22,217 nucleotides of DNA. Origin: CAYLOP01 sp964385305 (GTDB lineage Bacteria; Chloroflexota; Anaerolineae; Anaerolineales; E44-bin32). The notes beneath the pieces are model-generated. The model was not told the origin of the DNA and searched no databases. It worked only from the letters and a program-made list of their open reading frames with translations. Position numbers and translations under genes: made by a program. Position 1 is the stretch's first letter. Each line of letters starts with the position of its first letter. Below, one piece after another: positions 8,142 to 15,400 of this stretch. Location of the stretch: contig CAYLOP010000035.1 of NCBI GenBank assembly GCA_964385305.1, positions 1 to 22,217 of the forward strand, read 5' to 3'.

Positions 8142-10151
8142 ATGTTACCAGCTTCAACGGGTAGATTTCGGGGAAGATTGCTAGCCTTCAAGGACCGTAA
8201 GCTGCGGGAAGAATTCCTTACACGTCAGAGGCAGTGGCTTATACCTGTCGTGGAATTGGTCCTCATCTTTGCATGGGCTCTGTGGATTGGTCGAGAATAC
8301 TTGGATTTTAATCCCAGGCAGATACCGGCTGGACGAGAGTTCCTGTCTGCCATCCAAACGCATCATATATGGACGACATTCCAGGAGTGCGGCTGGTGTG
8401 CACTCTGGAATGGCTCTGTGCGCGGTGGTAATCCCGCATTTGTTGACATTCATGGGAGCATGCTTCATCCCCTTGTGATTGTGGCGACATTTATTTGGGG
8501 GGTCATTAATGGTTCCAAGATTGTGCTCGTTGTTTCGCTTTGGGCTGCCGGGTTGGCTCAATGGTGGTTAGCGCGTGAACTGAGACTCGGATGGATAGCG
8601 AGAATGTGGAGCGCACTGCTTGCAGTAGCAGGTGGACATCTTGCAGGCAGAATGCAACTCGGCGCCCTTGGAGTGGTATTATCGACGGCCATGTGCAGTC
8701 TAGTTTTGCCTGCTGTGCTCATGGTACAACGCAAGCACGATAAGAAGGCGGTTGTGTTGTTGGCAATTACAACCGCGTCGGCAGTGCTATCTGGGCAAGG
8801 CTACATGCAAGTTGGACTGTTAGCCACACTTCCGGCGTTTGCGTTTCTGCTCATGGGGGAACCGAGCAAGCGACCATCAATCTGGAATAGTTATATGCAG
8901 GCAGGCGTGATCGCTCTGCTTCTAGCTGCACCATTCCTTGTCCCTCTTGGACACTTCTTGCCGAATCTCGTAAAGGAAATGGATGCCGCATTCGGTACTG
9001 CACAACCCCTAAATTTCTTACCCCTCAATTTGGTCATAGACAGTCACGCCTTCTATTTGACGGATTCCTTGGAGAAATTCCCGTTTCCCGAGCTTTATAC
9101 CTTATACATCGGCTGGTTCGCTGTCATCCTATCCGCAGTAGGATTGAGCATGACTCGGCGAGAACATCGCAGCCAAATCCTATTCTTGGTTGCGGTTGCA
9201 TTCATCGAGTTTCTGGTTGGGAGTGCTGTCTTACTGAAATGGTTGGTTGGCGTCTTCCCTCCACTCGCAGGGATTCGAAATCCCTCCCAGATCGCAGGCC
9301 TTGCCATCCCACCAATTCTGGCAATTGCCGGCTATGGGCTAGACCGACTGCTTGCATTGAACTGGCCAGATCTGAGTCTTAAAAACCGTGTAGGGTCGGA
9401 TTTCGAATTAAGGGCGCTGTCTTTGAAATGGCTACTGGTTATACCCTTGATCTTTAACCTACGCAGCGCGCATCATTTCACAAGACACTGGTTGTATATG
9501 AACGAACTAGACGACAATGTTTATGCATTGTTGGAAACCCTTGAAACACCGGATCTCCAGTGGGTTGCAACACCTTTTGGAGAACACTTTTATATCGAAC
9601 CAGCCATCGCCAGTCAGCTCAAGCTAAGTCCTGGCATTCGGACATGGAATTGGGAGTCCACCGCGTTTCCTGTACCGATGCTTGAAGCCAATCGGCTCGG
9701 ACCCCCACCCGATCCGGTTGAAGAAGTCACGGAGGTCGATGGAATTCCCATCTATAAACGGAATCAAGTCACCTATGCCGCCGTTGTGAGTGCTGCCGAA
9801 TCGGCAGCATGCCAGGCGCTGGGCTCTGGCGGATGGATCGACGTGACATGTGACAGTTCTTTAGCAGGAACATTAGTGGTGCAAGAAAATAGCTGGACGG
9901 GGTGGCGGGCTTGGCTTGATGACAAACCCGTGCAGCTGTTGCCCGGACAATGGTTGCAAGTGCAAGCCCCGGCCGGTTACCACAAATACAAGTTCCGTTA
10001 TATACCCTGGGATGTCCCTATTGGCTTGACCCTTCTTATCCTGGGTTTGTGTATTTGCGGATGGTACTGGTGGCATCCATCTTATAAACATCAAACGGAA
10101 TTAACATCTAGAATAAACGCCGATCAAGCGGAAGGACAGCGCTTCGCTTGA
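8142..10151 (+). CDS. YfhO-like polytopic membrane protein (GT-C glycosyltransferase-type fold)
   Basis: 669 residues from ATG 8142, which has GGAG six bases upstream; a TTG at 8028 would give 707 residues. A basic N-terminus leads into about a dozen hydrophobic segments spread over the first two thirds, with a long first outer loop containing 'NGSVRGGNPAFVDIHGSMLHPL'. This is similar in layout to the first loop of YfhO and other GT-C proteins. After 'AGIRNPSQIAGLAIP' and further helices comes a mostly soluble region. The end has the signature YfhO tail: 'NSWTGWRAWLDDKPVQLLP', 'APAGYHKYKFRYIP', then a last helix. YfhO in Bacillus takes part in glycosylating lipoteichoic acid with lipid-linked sugars. 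A role in decorating envelope polymers is plausible, but the donor and acceptor are unknown. No partner glycosyltransferase lies next to it. Confidence 0.72.
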   Translation: MLPASTGRFRGRLLAFKDRKLREEFLTRQRQWLIPVVELVLIFAWALWIGREYLDFNPRQIPAGREFLSAIQTHHIWTTFQECGWCALWNGSVRGGNPAFVDIHGSMLHPLVIVATFIWGVINGSKIVLVVSLWAAGLAQWWLARELRLGWIARMWSALLAVAGGHLAGRMQLGALGVVLSTAMCSLVLPAVLMVQRKHDKKAVVLLAITTASAVLSGQGYMQVGLLATLPAFAFLLMGEPSKRPSIWNSYMQAGVIALLLAAPFLVPLGHFLPNLVKEMDAAFGTAQPLNFLPLNLVIDSHAFYLTDSLEKFPFPELYTLYIGWFAVILSAVGLSMTRREHRSQILFLVAVAFIEFLVGSAVLLKWLVGVFPPLAGIRNPSQIAGLAIPPILAIAGYGLDRLLALNWPDLSLKNRVGSDFELRALSLKWLLVIPLIFNLRSAHHFTRHWLYMNELDDNVYALLETLETPDLQWVATPFGEHFYIEPAIASQLKLSPGIRTWNWESTAFPVPMLEANRLGPPPDPVEEVTEVDGIPIYKRNQVTYAAVVSAAESAACQALGSGGWIDVTCDSSLAGTLVVQENSWTGWRAWLDDKPVQLLPGQWLQVQAPAGYHKYKFRYIPWDVPIGLTLLILGLCICGWYWWHPSYKHQTELTSRINADQAEGQRFA

Positions 10152-10160
10152 TCGGCTTTC
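10119..10160 (+). terminator. Intrinsic terminator overlapping the stop of the YfhO-like gene
   Basis: GCCGATCAAGCG (10119-10130) pairs perfectly with CGCTTGATCGGC (10145-10156), a 12-bp stem with a 14-base loop, followed by a short T run (TTTC). The stop codon (10149-10151) lies within the right arm. The T tract is short, so termination may be partial. Confidence 0.62.
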
Positions 10161-10362
10161 TGCTGGACCCCAGTGCTAACAGATGCAACTTCGAAGAATG
10201 AAAGAGGTGTGTAAGAAAGAGAGATTTGCACCCTTATCGCCTGCTGGAGCCGAGCATTAACCACTCTGTGTTGTCTGATTTGGATTTCTCGGAGGATAGG
10301 CCCAGCGCATTTTGGCTTCAGGCCTTCTTGCTCTCCCATCCTCGGTAAAGATTGAAAAGCGA

Positions 10363-10755
10363 TCATCCAACCGGGCAAGGCAGGAAAGCTGAGATGACCT
10401 CCCTTAGATCTTGAAGTTGAAACGGCTTGGAGATAAAAGCATTCGCACCTGCATTTCGGGCCGCCTTGCGTTCCTCTGGCATGGCCTTGGCGCTCACAAC
10501 AATCGCAGGTATTGCAGATAAAAATGGGTCTGTTCGCAGGTTCCTGATGAGGGTGAGGCCATCGACCTCGGGCATCATCACATCCGACAGGATTAGATCT
10601 GGTGTAATCTGTTGAAGCATGGATAACGCTTGATGCACGCTATAGGCCAGACGCACGTCGTAACCATCCGCGCGCAAGATCTCACGCATGATCATGCAAA
10701 ACGAGGGATCATCATCCACGACGAGAATGCAGTAAAGGTTCTTTGGTATAGGCAT
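10363..10755 (-). CDS. Single-domain response regulator (CheY-like receiver)
   Basis: 130 residues from ATG 10755. This start gives a normal stand-alone receiver; the frame is open to 10902, but the extra 49 residues do not look like part of the family. All receiver landmarks are present: the acidic pair in LVVDDD (11-16), the phosphorylated Asp58 in ILSDVMMPEVDG, Ser88 in VVSAK, and Lys110 in ISKPF. No output domain follows. It probably works as a phosphorylation-dependent switch or relay for a histidine kinase encoded elsewhere. No kinase is in the window. No clear ribosome-binding site precedes 10755, so the exact start is less sure than the function. Confidence 0.85.
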   Translation of the reverse strand: MPIPKNLYCILVVDDDPSFCMIMREILRADGYDVRLAYSVHQALSMLQQITPDLILSDVMMPEVDGLTLIRNLRTDPFLSAIPAIVVSAKAMPEERKAARNAGANAFISKPFQLQDLREVISAFLPCPVG

Positions 10756-11417
10756 GAATCCACGCTTTACTCGTATCATCCCCAGCTCGGTGCATGATTC
10801 GCGCCAAAGGGAGGGTGCATTTGCCTTTCGATTGTGACCTCGAACTTTGCTGGTTCCAGTACAAGACAAGGCACACGCCAATTCAAGGAAAACAATCCTC
10901 ATGCCTCTTAGATCTATCCTTCATATTTCTAGATAGGAAACGATGACTCCAATGACGGCATACTTCTTGCACCCAGTACATCAGATCACAGTTTACGAAA
11001 GAAGGGTCAGCTTAATCCCATACAAGCTTTCAAGTTTGAGCGATGTACGAAGACTGGAAACCTGAATGTACTGGGGAACAAGAGGCATGAAATCTACGCC
11101 AATTTATGAGTTGCGAAAACCGCATCCCAATCAGGCACGCATCGATGCCGCTGCCGTTGCCCTGCTGCGCGCTACAGCGCCGCGATTTCCCCCAGCTCTT
11201 GAAGTGAACGATATGGACTTGCCCCCAAAATCACAGCATCATCAAAAACTAGCCATCCCATCATCCATACCCAAGATTCCACAACAGGGCGATTGACAAG
11301 TTCGTCATCCTGCGCTTTCCCAGAGTACCATTTGCCCAATGTTACACTCTCGATGTCCCCCATACGTGAAAGAGACCCAAGCATGGGTCTCATTTTGAAT
11401 AAGAATGCAAAGATGAA
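10756..11417. other. Intergenic region without a confident gene
   Basis: Between two minus-strand genes. A 76-codon plus-strand frame at 11066-11296 has a rather protein-like middle (RIDAAAVALLRATAPRF) but no good ribosome-binding site and no recognisable family; I do not call it. The hairpin at 11372-11391 is listed separately. The promoter of the response regulator should lie near 10760-10950 but was not identified. Confidence 0.4.
11372..11391 (-). terminator. Terminator-like hairpin downstream of the YtxH-like gene
   Basis: GAGACCC (11372-11378) and GGGTCTC (11385-11391) form a 7-bp stem with a 6-base loop. Read on the minus strand it is followed by TTTC and sits 26 bases past the YtxH-like stop. 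On the plus strand it is followed by ATTTTG, so it may act both ways. Confidence 0.5.
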
Positions 11418-11645
11418 TTATTCTGCCTGTACGTCCCGCCCCCCACGCAACGCTTCTAATTCCGCTTCAAGCTGTGCCACCCGAGCGCTATAGGCCTCGC
11501 GTATCTCATCGCGGACAGTTTCCAGGCGGCTCTGGGCTCTCAATCGCAGCTTATCTCCAGACACCGGTGTAAGAAGTAGTGCGGTGATAGCACCTACAAG
11601 CGCTCCACATACTGCACCAACGAGAAAGGTTACAAAGCGGCGCAT
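11418..11645 (-). CDS. YtxH-domain small membrane protein
   Basis: 75 residues from ATG 11645 with a strong GAGGAGGTG just upstream. The N-terminus MRRFVTFLVGAVCGALVGAI is a glycine/alanine-rich membrane segment followed by ALLLTPVSGDKLR, the characteristic YtxH/GvpP-like pattern (hydrophobic glycine-rich helix, then 'LLaP.sG...R'). The rest is a charged amphipathic helix (RDEIREAYSARVAQLEAELEALRGG) that is probably coiled coil and cytoplasmic. Members are general-stress or envelope-associated proteins of unknown mechanism. The gene is monocistronic, divergent from the selenoprotein gene. Confidence 0.8.
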   Translation of the reverse strand: MRRFVTFLVGAVCGALVGAITALLLTPVSGDKLRLRAQSRLETVRDEIREAYSARVAQLEAELEALRGGRDVQAE

Positions 11646-11755
11646 AGTTCACCTCCTCAAACCCAATTATCCCATAGCTCCTGAAGGACACCAAGTGTAA
11701 ATAAATTTTGAACGTATGACTTTGCTCGCCTCGTATTGGAAAGGGGTCATTCATA

Positions 11756-11785
11756 TTGCCTCTTCATACCGATCTACGTTATACT
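11756..11785 (+). promoter_or_regulatory. Sigma-70-like promoter for the selenoprotein-trpS-dtd unit
   Basis: TTGCCT (11756-11761) and TATACT (11780-11785) are separated by 18 bases. Transcription would start near 11792, leaving a leader of about 95 bases with a small ACCAT/ATGGT inverted repeat. It is the only good promoter-like pair between the YtxH-like gene and trpS. Confidence 0.5.
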
Positions 11786-11886
11786 CCTCTGAGTTTACCG
11801 ATCGCGTCCTCGCTGCATGGTTCGACAAAACCATCATGGTAGTATGGTACGATAAATCCCCTTCGACATGAATTTGGGAGAACGAG

Positions 11887-12123
11887 ATGGTAGACATTAC
11901 GATTGAATACTGCGCTGTTTGACACTATACAGACCGCGCCATCGGTGCGATGGCCGAAGTGCTCAAGAACCATGAGTTCAAGATTGGCAGCATCGTGCTC
12001 ATACCCTCAGATAGTGGTAAATCTGAAGTGACTGTGGGGGATCAGTTGATTTACTCAAAGTTGCAAACTGGACGGCACGCCGAAGAAGGCAAAATTGCAC
12101 GCCTCGTTAGGGACGTGCTCTAG
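11887..12123 (+). CDS. SelW/Rdx-family selenoprotein with in-frame TGA (Sec12)
   Basis: 78 residues from ATG 11887, with GGGAG six bases upstream, to TAG 12121-12123, provided the TGA at 11920-11922 is read as selenocysteine. The start reads MVDITIEYCAV-U-HYTDRA, so Cys9 and Sec12 form the C-x-x-U redox pair of the SelW/SelT/SelH (Rdx) thioredoxin-like family. The remainder, 'IGAMAEVLKNHEFKIGSIVL', 'IPSDSGKSEVTVGDQLIY' and 'SKLQTGRHAEEGKIARLV', matches the family layout (CxxC/U helix, a 'P...G.feV.vdg.LI.SK...GR.p' core, a C-terminal helix) and full family length. The TGA is the only internal stop and falls exactly on the second redox cysteine. A SECIS-like hairpin follows it. Rdx proteins are small thiol oxidoreductases. 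Its stop overlaps the trpS ribosome-binding site. A nonsense mutation is the alternative, judged less likely. Confidence 0.82.
11938..11954 (+). promoter_or_regulatory. Bacterial SECIS-like stem-loop
   Basis: GCCATC (11938-11943) pairs perfectly with GATGGC (11949-11954) around the five-base loop GGTGC. There are 21 bases between the TGA and the loop. Bacterial SECIS elements lie inside the coding region just after the UGA and have a short stem whose apical loop begins with G, the contact point for SelB. Spacing, stem and the GG at the loop start all fit. Confidence 0.68.
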
Positions 12124-12135
12124 GAGGAACAGACG

Positions 12136-13125
12136 TTGGTTGCGAACAAAGGACGGGTTTTTTCTGGCGCAAGACCGACAGGTCGACAGCATTTAGGCAA
12201 TTACCTCGGCGCGATCCAAAACTATGTCGCCCTGCAGGATGAATATGAGTGCATCTACTGCATCGTCGATCTTCATGCTTTAACCACTATGGAGACCACA
12301 CACGATCTCGTTGAAAACACCTATGAGATGGCGCTCGACTGGCTCGCCGCGGGTATTCGACCAGAGGAGACCATTGTATTCATCCAATCCAATGTACCGC
12401 AGGTGACGGAGTTACACACAATCCTCTCCATGGTCGTGAGCTTGGGAAAACTAACCGATCTTCCGACCTTCAAAGAGAAAGCCCGCCAGCAGCCCCACAA
12501 TATCAATTATGGACTGGTCGGTTATCCCGTCCTGATGACCGCAGACATCGTGCTCTATAAAGCAGGCTTTGTGCCCGTCGGGATCGACCAGGCGCCGCAT
12601 ATCGAATTCGCACGAGAGATGGTCCGTTCCTTCAACCATCGCTATGGGGTTGATGTTCTCATCGAACCACAAATGAAGAGCACCGATGTACCCAAGGTCC
12701 TGGGTACGGATGGTGTGAACAAGATGAGTAAAAGCCTAGACAACCACATCGAGCTCGCCGCCACACCGGAGGAGACGCTCAAGCGGGTAATGACGATGGT
12801 CACCGACCCACAGCGAAAACGTCGAGATGATCCCGGTGATCCAGACGTGTGCAACGTGTTCTCGCTGCACAAAGTCTTCTCATCCAGCGATGAGGTTGAC
12901 ATGATCAACATGGAATGCCGCTGTGCGGGCATCGGCTGTGTGGACTGCAAGAAGCTCTTTGCTAGAAACCTTAACGCCCACCTAGAGCTGTTCCGTGCAC
13001 GGCGGGCCGAACTGGCAAGTGGTCCGGACCACATATGGGATGTATTAGAGGAGGGTGCAAAGCGGGCGCGCCAGATCGCCGAGGAGACGATGGTAGAGGT
13101 CCGCGCGGCGATTGGATTGCCCTGA
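12136..13125 (+). CDS. trpS: Tryptophanyl-tRNA synthetase
   Basis: 329 residues, a normal length for bacterial TrpS. It charges tRNA-Trp with tryptophan at the cost of ATP. The class I signatures are present: GARPTGRQHLGNYLGA (11-26, with the HIGH-type PTGxxHLGN) and KMSKS (196-200). The tryptophan/adenylate pocket stretch 'YPVLMTADIVLYKAGFVPVGIDQAPHIE' and the late cysteines in CRCAGIGCVDCK are usual for the family. The start is a TTG at 12136, supported by GGAGG eight bases upstream; no ATG fits. It lies 12 bases after the selenoprotein gene and about 60 bases before dtd, so one transcript is likely. Confidence 0.96.
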   Translation: MVANKGRVFSGARPTGRQHLGNYLGAIQNYVALQDEYECIYCIVDLHALTTMETTHDLVENTYEMALDWLAAGIRPEETIVFIQSNVPQVTELHTILSMVVSLGKLTDLPTFKEKARQQPHNINYGLVGYPVLMTADIVLYKAGFVPVGIDQAPHIEFAREMVRSFNHRYGVDVLIEPQMKSTDVPKVLGTDGVNKMSKSLDNHIELAATPEETLKRVMTMVTDPQRKRRDDPGDPDVCNVFSLHKVFSSSDEVDMINMECRCAGIGCVDCKKLFARNLNAHLELFRARRAELASGPDHIWDVLEEGAKRARQIAEETMVEVRAAIGLP

Positions 13126-13184
13126 TAGAGAGTGTGGGTTATTGAGCCAACTCAAATAAACGATAGAGAGGCAACGCAAACACA

Positions 13185-13634
13185 ATGAGAGCCGTGGTAC
13201 AACGCGTCCGCCAGGGGCGCGTTTCTGTAGAAGGTGAAACTGTCGCCGAGATCGACAAGGGCCTTGTGATCCTGGTCGGTGTAGGGCATGGCGATAGCGA
13301 AGCTGAAGCATACTGGCTGGCGGAGAAATGCGCAGTGCTGCGGGTATTCGAAGACGCCGAGGGAAAAACGAACCTCTCAGTGCAGGATATCGGCGGCGAG
13401 GCAATCGTCGTCTCACAGTTCACGCTCTACGCCGACACCCGCAAAGGTCGCCGACCGAGCTTCATCCGGGCGGCCCTGCCGGATGTGGCCGAACCCTTGG
13501 TTTCAAGCTTTGCCGAGCATCTATCCGCGCAGGGTGTCCCAACGCAGATGGGCGTCTTTGGCGCGTATATGTTGGTTGAGATCGACAACGACGGCCCGGT
13601 CACTATCCTGCTCGAACGCGAGCCACCAAGCTGA
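13185..13634 (+). CDS. dtd: D-aminoacyl-tRNA deacylase
   Basis: 149 residues from ATG 13185, full length for DTD. It hydrolyses D-amino acids (and glycine mischarged on tRNA-Ala) from tRNA, protecting translation. The two signature motifs that build the active site across the dimer are present: SQFTLYADTRKGRRP (78-92) and NDGPVTILLE (135-144, the Gly-cisPro loop). GAGAGG lies upstream. It follows trpS directly; both are translation-quality genes and probably share the upstream promoter. Confidence 0.95.
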   Translation: MRAVVQRVRQGRVSVEGETVAEIDKGLVILVGVGHGDSEAEAYWLAEKCAVLRVFEDAEGKTNLSVQDIGGEAIVVSQFTLYADTRKGRRPSFIRAALPDVAEPLVSSFAEHLSAQGVPTQMGVFGAYMLVEIDNDGPVTILLEREPPS

Positions 13635-13700
13635 TCCGACAGGCACAATTTTGGTACAGTATGGCATGCCAGGGCGATGGCGCATTGTACGCGCCCGGCA

Positions 13701-14495
13701 TCAAGCCGCCTCTTCCACGAAACCTAAAACCTTCTCCGGCTCCGTCCACAGGATCGTGTCGAACTGCACACCAGCCGCTCCTGCGGCCATCAAGGTGCAA
13801 GCCTGATCTTGGGAATATATTCCGCACCCCACCAGGATTGGACACGCCACTTCCGGGATAAGTTCTTGGAGCACTTACAACGCCATGGGAAATAACCCGG
13901 GACCGTATAAACGCCCACGCAGGATTACGCCGTTCGGACCCGGTAATGCTCCACGCGGCGGACCAATCGCCAACGCGTTAGCCCCAGCCCCTACAGCCGC
14001 GATCGCTACGTGTCGGCTAGCGTTGAGTGGGACGCGTGCCACGATAGGCAGCTCGCCCATGGTCGCCGCCGCTACGAGCGCCGAGACCTCCTGCGGATCA
14101 TCCTCGATCAATCCCACTTCGATAGCGCCGACCTCATCCACGGTCTCCAGGACCTCCAACATCCGACCGATCTGGCTTGCCTCCTGCGCCAAAAGATGCA
14201 CGATCACCGGCAATGGCAAGCTGGCCCACCACTTGCGATGCGCCAGCACGACCTCCCTCAGGCCTGGATTGGGATGGCCGGTGTGGAGTAGGAATCCGCC
14301 TGGGTAGGGGGCGAAACGGGTGGAGCGCGTGAAGTTGCGCGGCGCAAGGCTCAGCGGATTGGTCACCAGCGCCCCCAGGCGTGAGAGGTCGACCAGGTGG
14401 CGGGCTTCATCCGAGAAGCCCAGTATTCCCGCCGAGTTGGTCCGGGGCGGGTCGATCGTCAGATCGCGTTTTCCACTCGTGAGCAACAATCCCAT
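13701..14495 (-). pseudogene. Diverged PyrD-like (dihydroorotate dehydrogenase fold) gene interrupted by an in-frame TAA
   Basis: From ATG 14495 the frame runs 206 codons to a TAA at 13875-13877, stopping right after 'GRLYGPGLFPMAL', the usual 'G.SG.al.P.al' of PyrD. In the same frame the missing end continues for 57 codons (VLQELIPEVACPILVGCGIY, then AAGAAGVQFDTILW) to a TGA at 13701-13703. This part contains the FMN-phosphate-binding 'P.i..GGI....a....AGA.gvq..T' region. One base change would restore the gene. The protein also differs from true PyrD: the NxSCPN catalytic loop is replaced by VGLIEDDP, the active-site Lys by Asn (LVTNPLS), and the NSxGLxN loop by HTGHPNPG. So even before interruption it was probably not an orotate-forming enzyme. 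It lies 98 bases after a PyrK-like gene. A sequencing error at the TAA is possible; if real, a truncated 206-residue product is made. Confidence 0.72.
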
Positions 14496-14593
14496 AGGTT
14501 CACACGCATATCCCTGGATCGTCTCAGAATTGAAATCTAGATACCCTAACCCAAGATGTCACGGAAAGCCGGCCAATACCGCACGCAACGCGC

Positions 14594-15271
14594 CTACCAG
14601 CGTAAAGCTTCCAGATCGAAAACCGGACCCTCCTGACATGACAGCAACCATCCCCTACGCGTCTCCACCCCGCATCCCTGGCAGGCGCCGATCCCACAGG
14701 GCAGCGCAGTTGCAATGAACGCCTCGGCCGGGATTGCAATATGGTGATCGGGGGTCAGACCCAGTAGGGATCGCAAGCTCATCAGGCTATCTGCATTGGT
14801 CTCCATCGCGAGGTAATCAGCCCATGAAAGCGCCTCGTTTAGATCCGGCATGAATTCCACCTGTGGCGGCAGCGGGTGAAGCGCACGATCTGTCCAGACA
14901 CTAAGAGCGATCCCCCGCTCAAGCCCTTTGTCGATCAGTGGCCAAAGCCGCTTCGGTGTCATACCCACACCGAGGAGCAGCCACCGCTGCGCGTTTACAG
15001 GGGGTGAGAAACCTCGCCCAACAGGACCGAGTAGATCGAGCGCAGTCCCCGGCAGCCAACCAGGTTCCGGCGGCTTGTCGGCGATGAAACCTCCTGTCGT
15101 TATAAGCGTGGGGTACAACACGATGCGATAAGGTCCATCTGATCCCGGCTCGATCACCAGGACAGCCTGGCCAGGGCCTGGAAGGATCGCTTCGGGACAA
15201 GCGATCTGAATAGCGGGTTCGCCAAAAGGCTCCAGGGTAAGGGCTTCGATCCGTGCCATCTCGCGGTGCAT
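14594..15271 (-). CDS. PyrK-like [2Fe-2S] electron-transfer subunit, diverged
   Basis: 225 residues from ATG 15271 (a second ATG four codons later is possible). The C-terminus carries the PyrK iron-sulfur motif: Cys192, Cys197, Cys200 and Cys212 in 'LPCGIGACQGCGVETRRGWLLSC', followed by QEGPVFDL, exactly as in dihydroorotate dehydrogenase electron-transfer subunits. 'DLLGPVGRGF' (79-88) matches the family's 'L.GPlG.GF'. The usual flavin motif RPxS in the N-terminal barrel is not visible (VLYPTLITTG there), and the NAD-binding half is short on the usual signature. It may therefore pass electrons in a non-standard complex. It is the first gene of the unit with the interrupted PyrD-like gene. 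Confidence 0.8.
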   Translation of the reverse strand: MHREMARIEALTLEPFGEPAIQIACPEAILPGPGQAVLVIEPGSDGPYRIVLYPTLITTGGFIADKPPEPGWLPGTALDLLGPVGRGFSPPVNAQRWLLLGVGMTPKRLWPLIDKGLERGIALSVWTDRALHPLPPQVEFMPDLNEALSWADYLAMETNADSLMSLRSLLGLTPDHHIAIPAEAFIATALPCGIGACQGCGVETRRGWLLSCQEGPVFDLEALRW

Positions 15272-15314
15272 GCCTGGATGCTATCACGAGCGACATGGAG
15301 GAGCAACACCACCC

Positions 15315-15346
15315 TTGAATAGCCGCCGACTCGTGCGTGATATAAT
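15315..15346 (+). promoter_or_regulatory. Extended -10 promoter of the prohibitin gene
   Basis: A perfect TATAAT at 15341-15346 is preceded by TGA, making an extended -10 (TGN-TATAAT). A weak -35, TTGAAT, is at 15315-15320 with a 20-base spacer, long for sigma-70, so the extended -10 probably does the work. It is about 50 bases before the start codon. Confidence 0.6.
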
Positions 15347-15400
15347 CTTCTCTACTCGTGTAAATTTATACCTTTTCGCTTCGGTCCAAAGGAGGAAATC

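Noticed and set aside
10756..10902. N-terminal extension of the response regulator
   Set aside because: The extra residues are Cys/Arg-rich and unlike receiver domains. The shorter start gives the usual domain length.
11066..11296. 76-codon plus-strand frame (RIDAAAVALLRATAPRF)
   Set aside because: The middle looks protein-like, but the start context is poor and I recognise no family; left uncalled.
13875..13877. TAA in the PyrD-like gene as a recoded codon
   Set aside because: No known bacterial system of this kind reads TAA as an amino acid, and neighbouring genes use TAA as a normal stop (for example the prohibitin gene).
14496..14593. In-frame TGA (14559-14561) upstream of the PyrD-like gene, considered as a second selenocysteine codon
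   Set aside because: The family-like sequence begins at ATG 14495. Codons before the TGA show no conserved redox motif, and no SECIS-like hairpin is evident.
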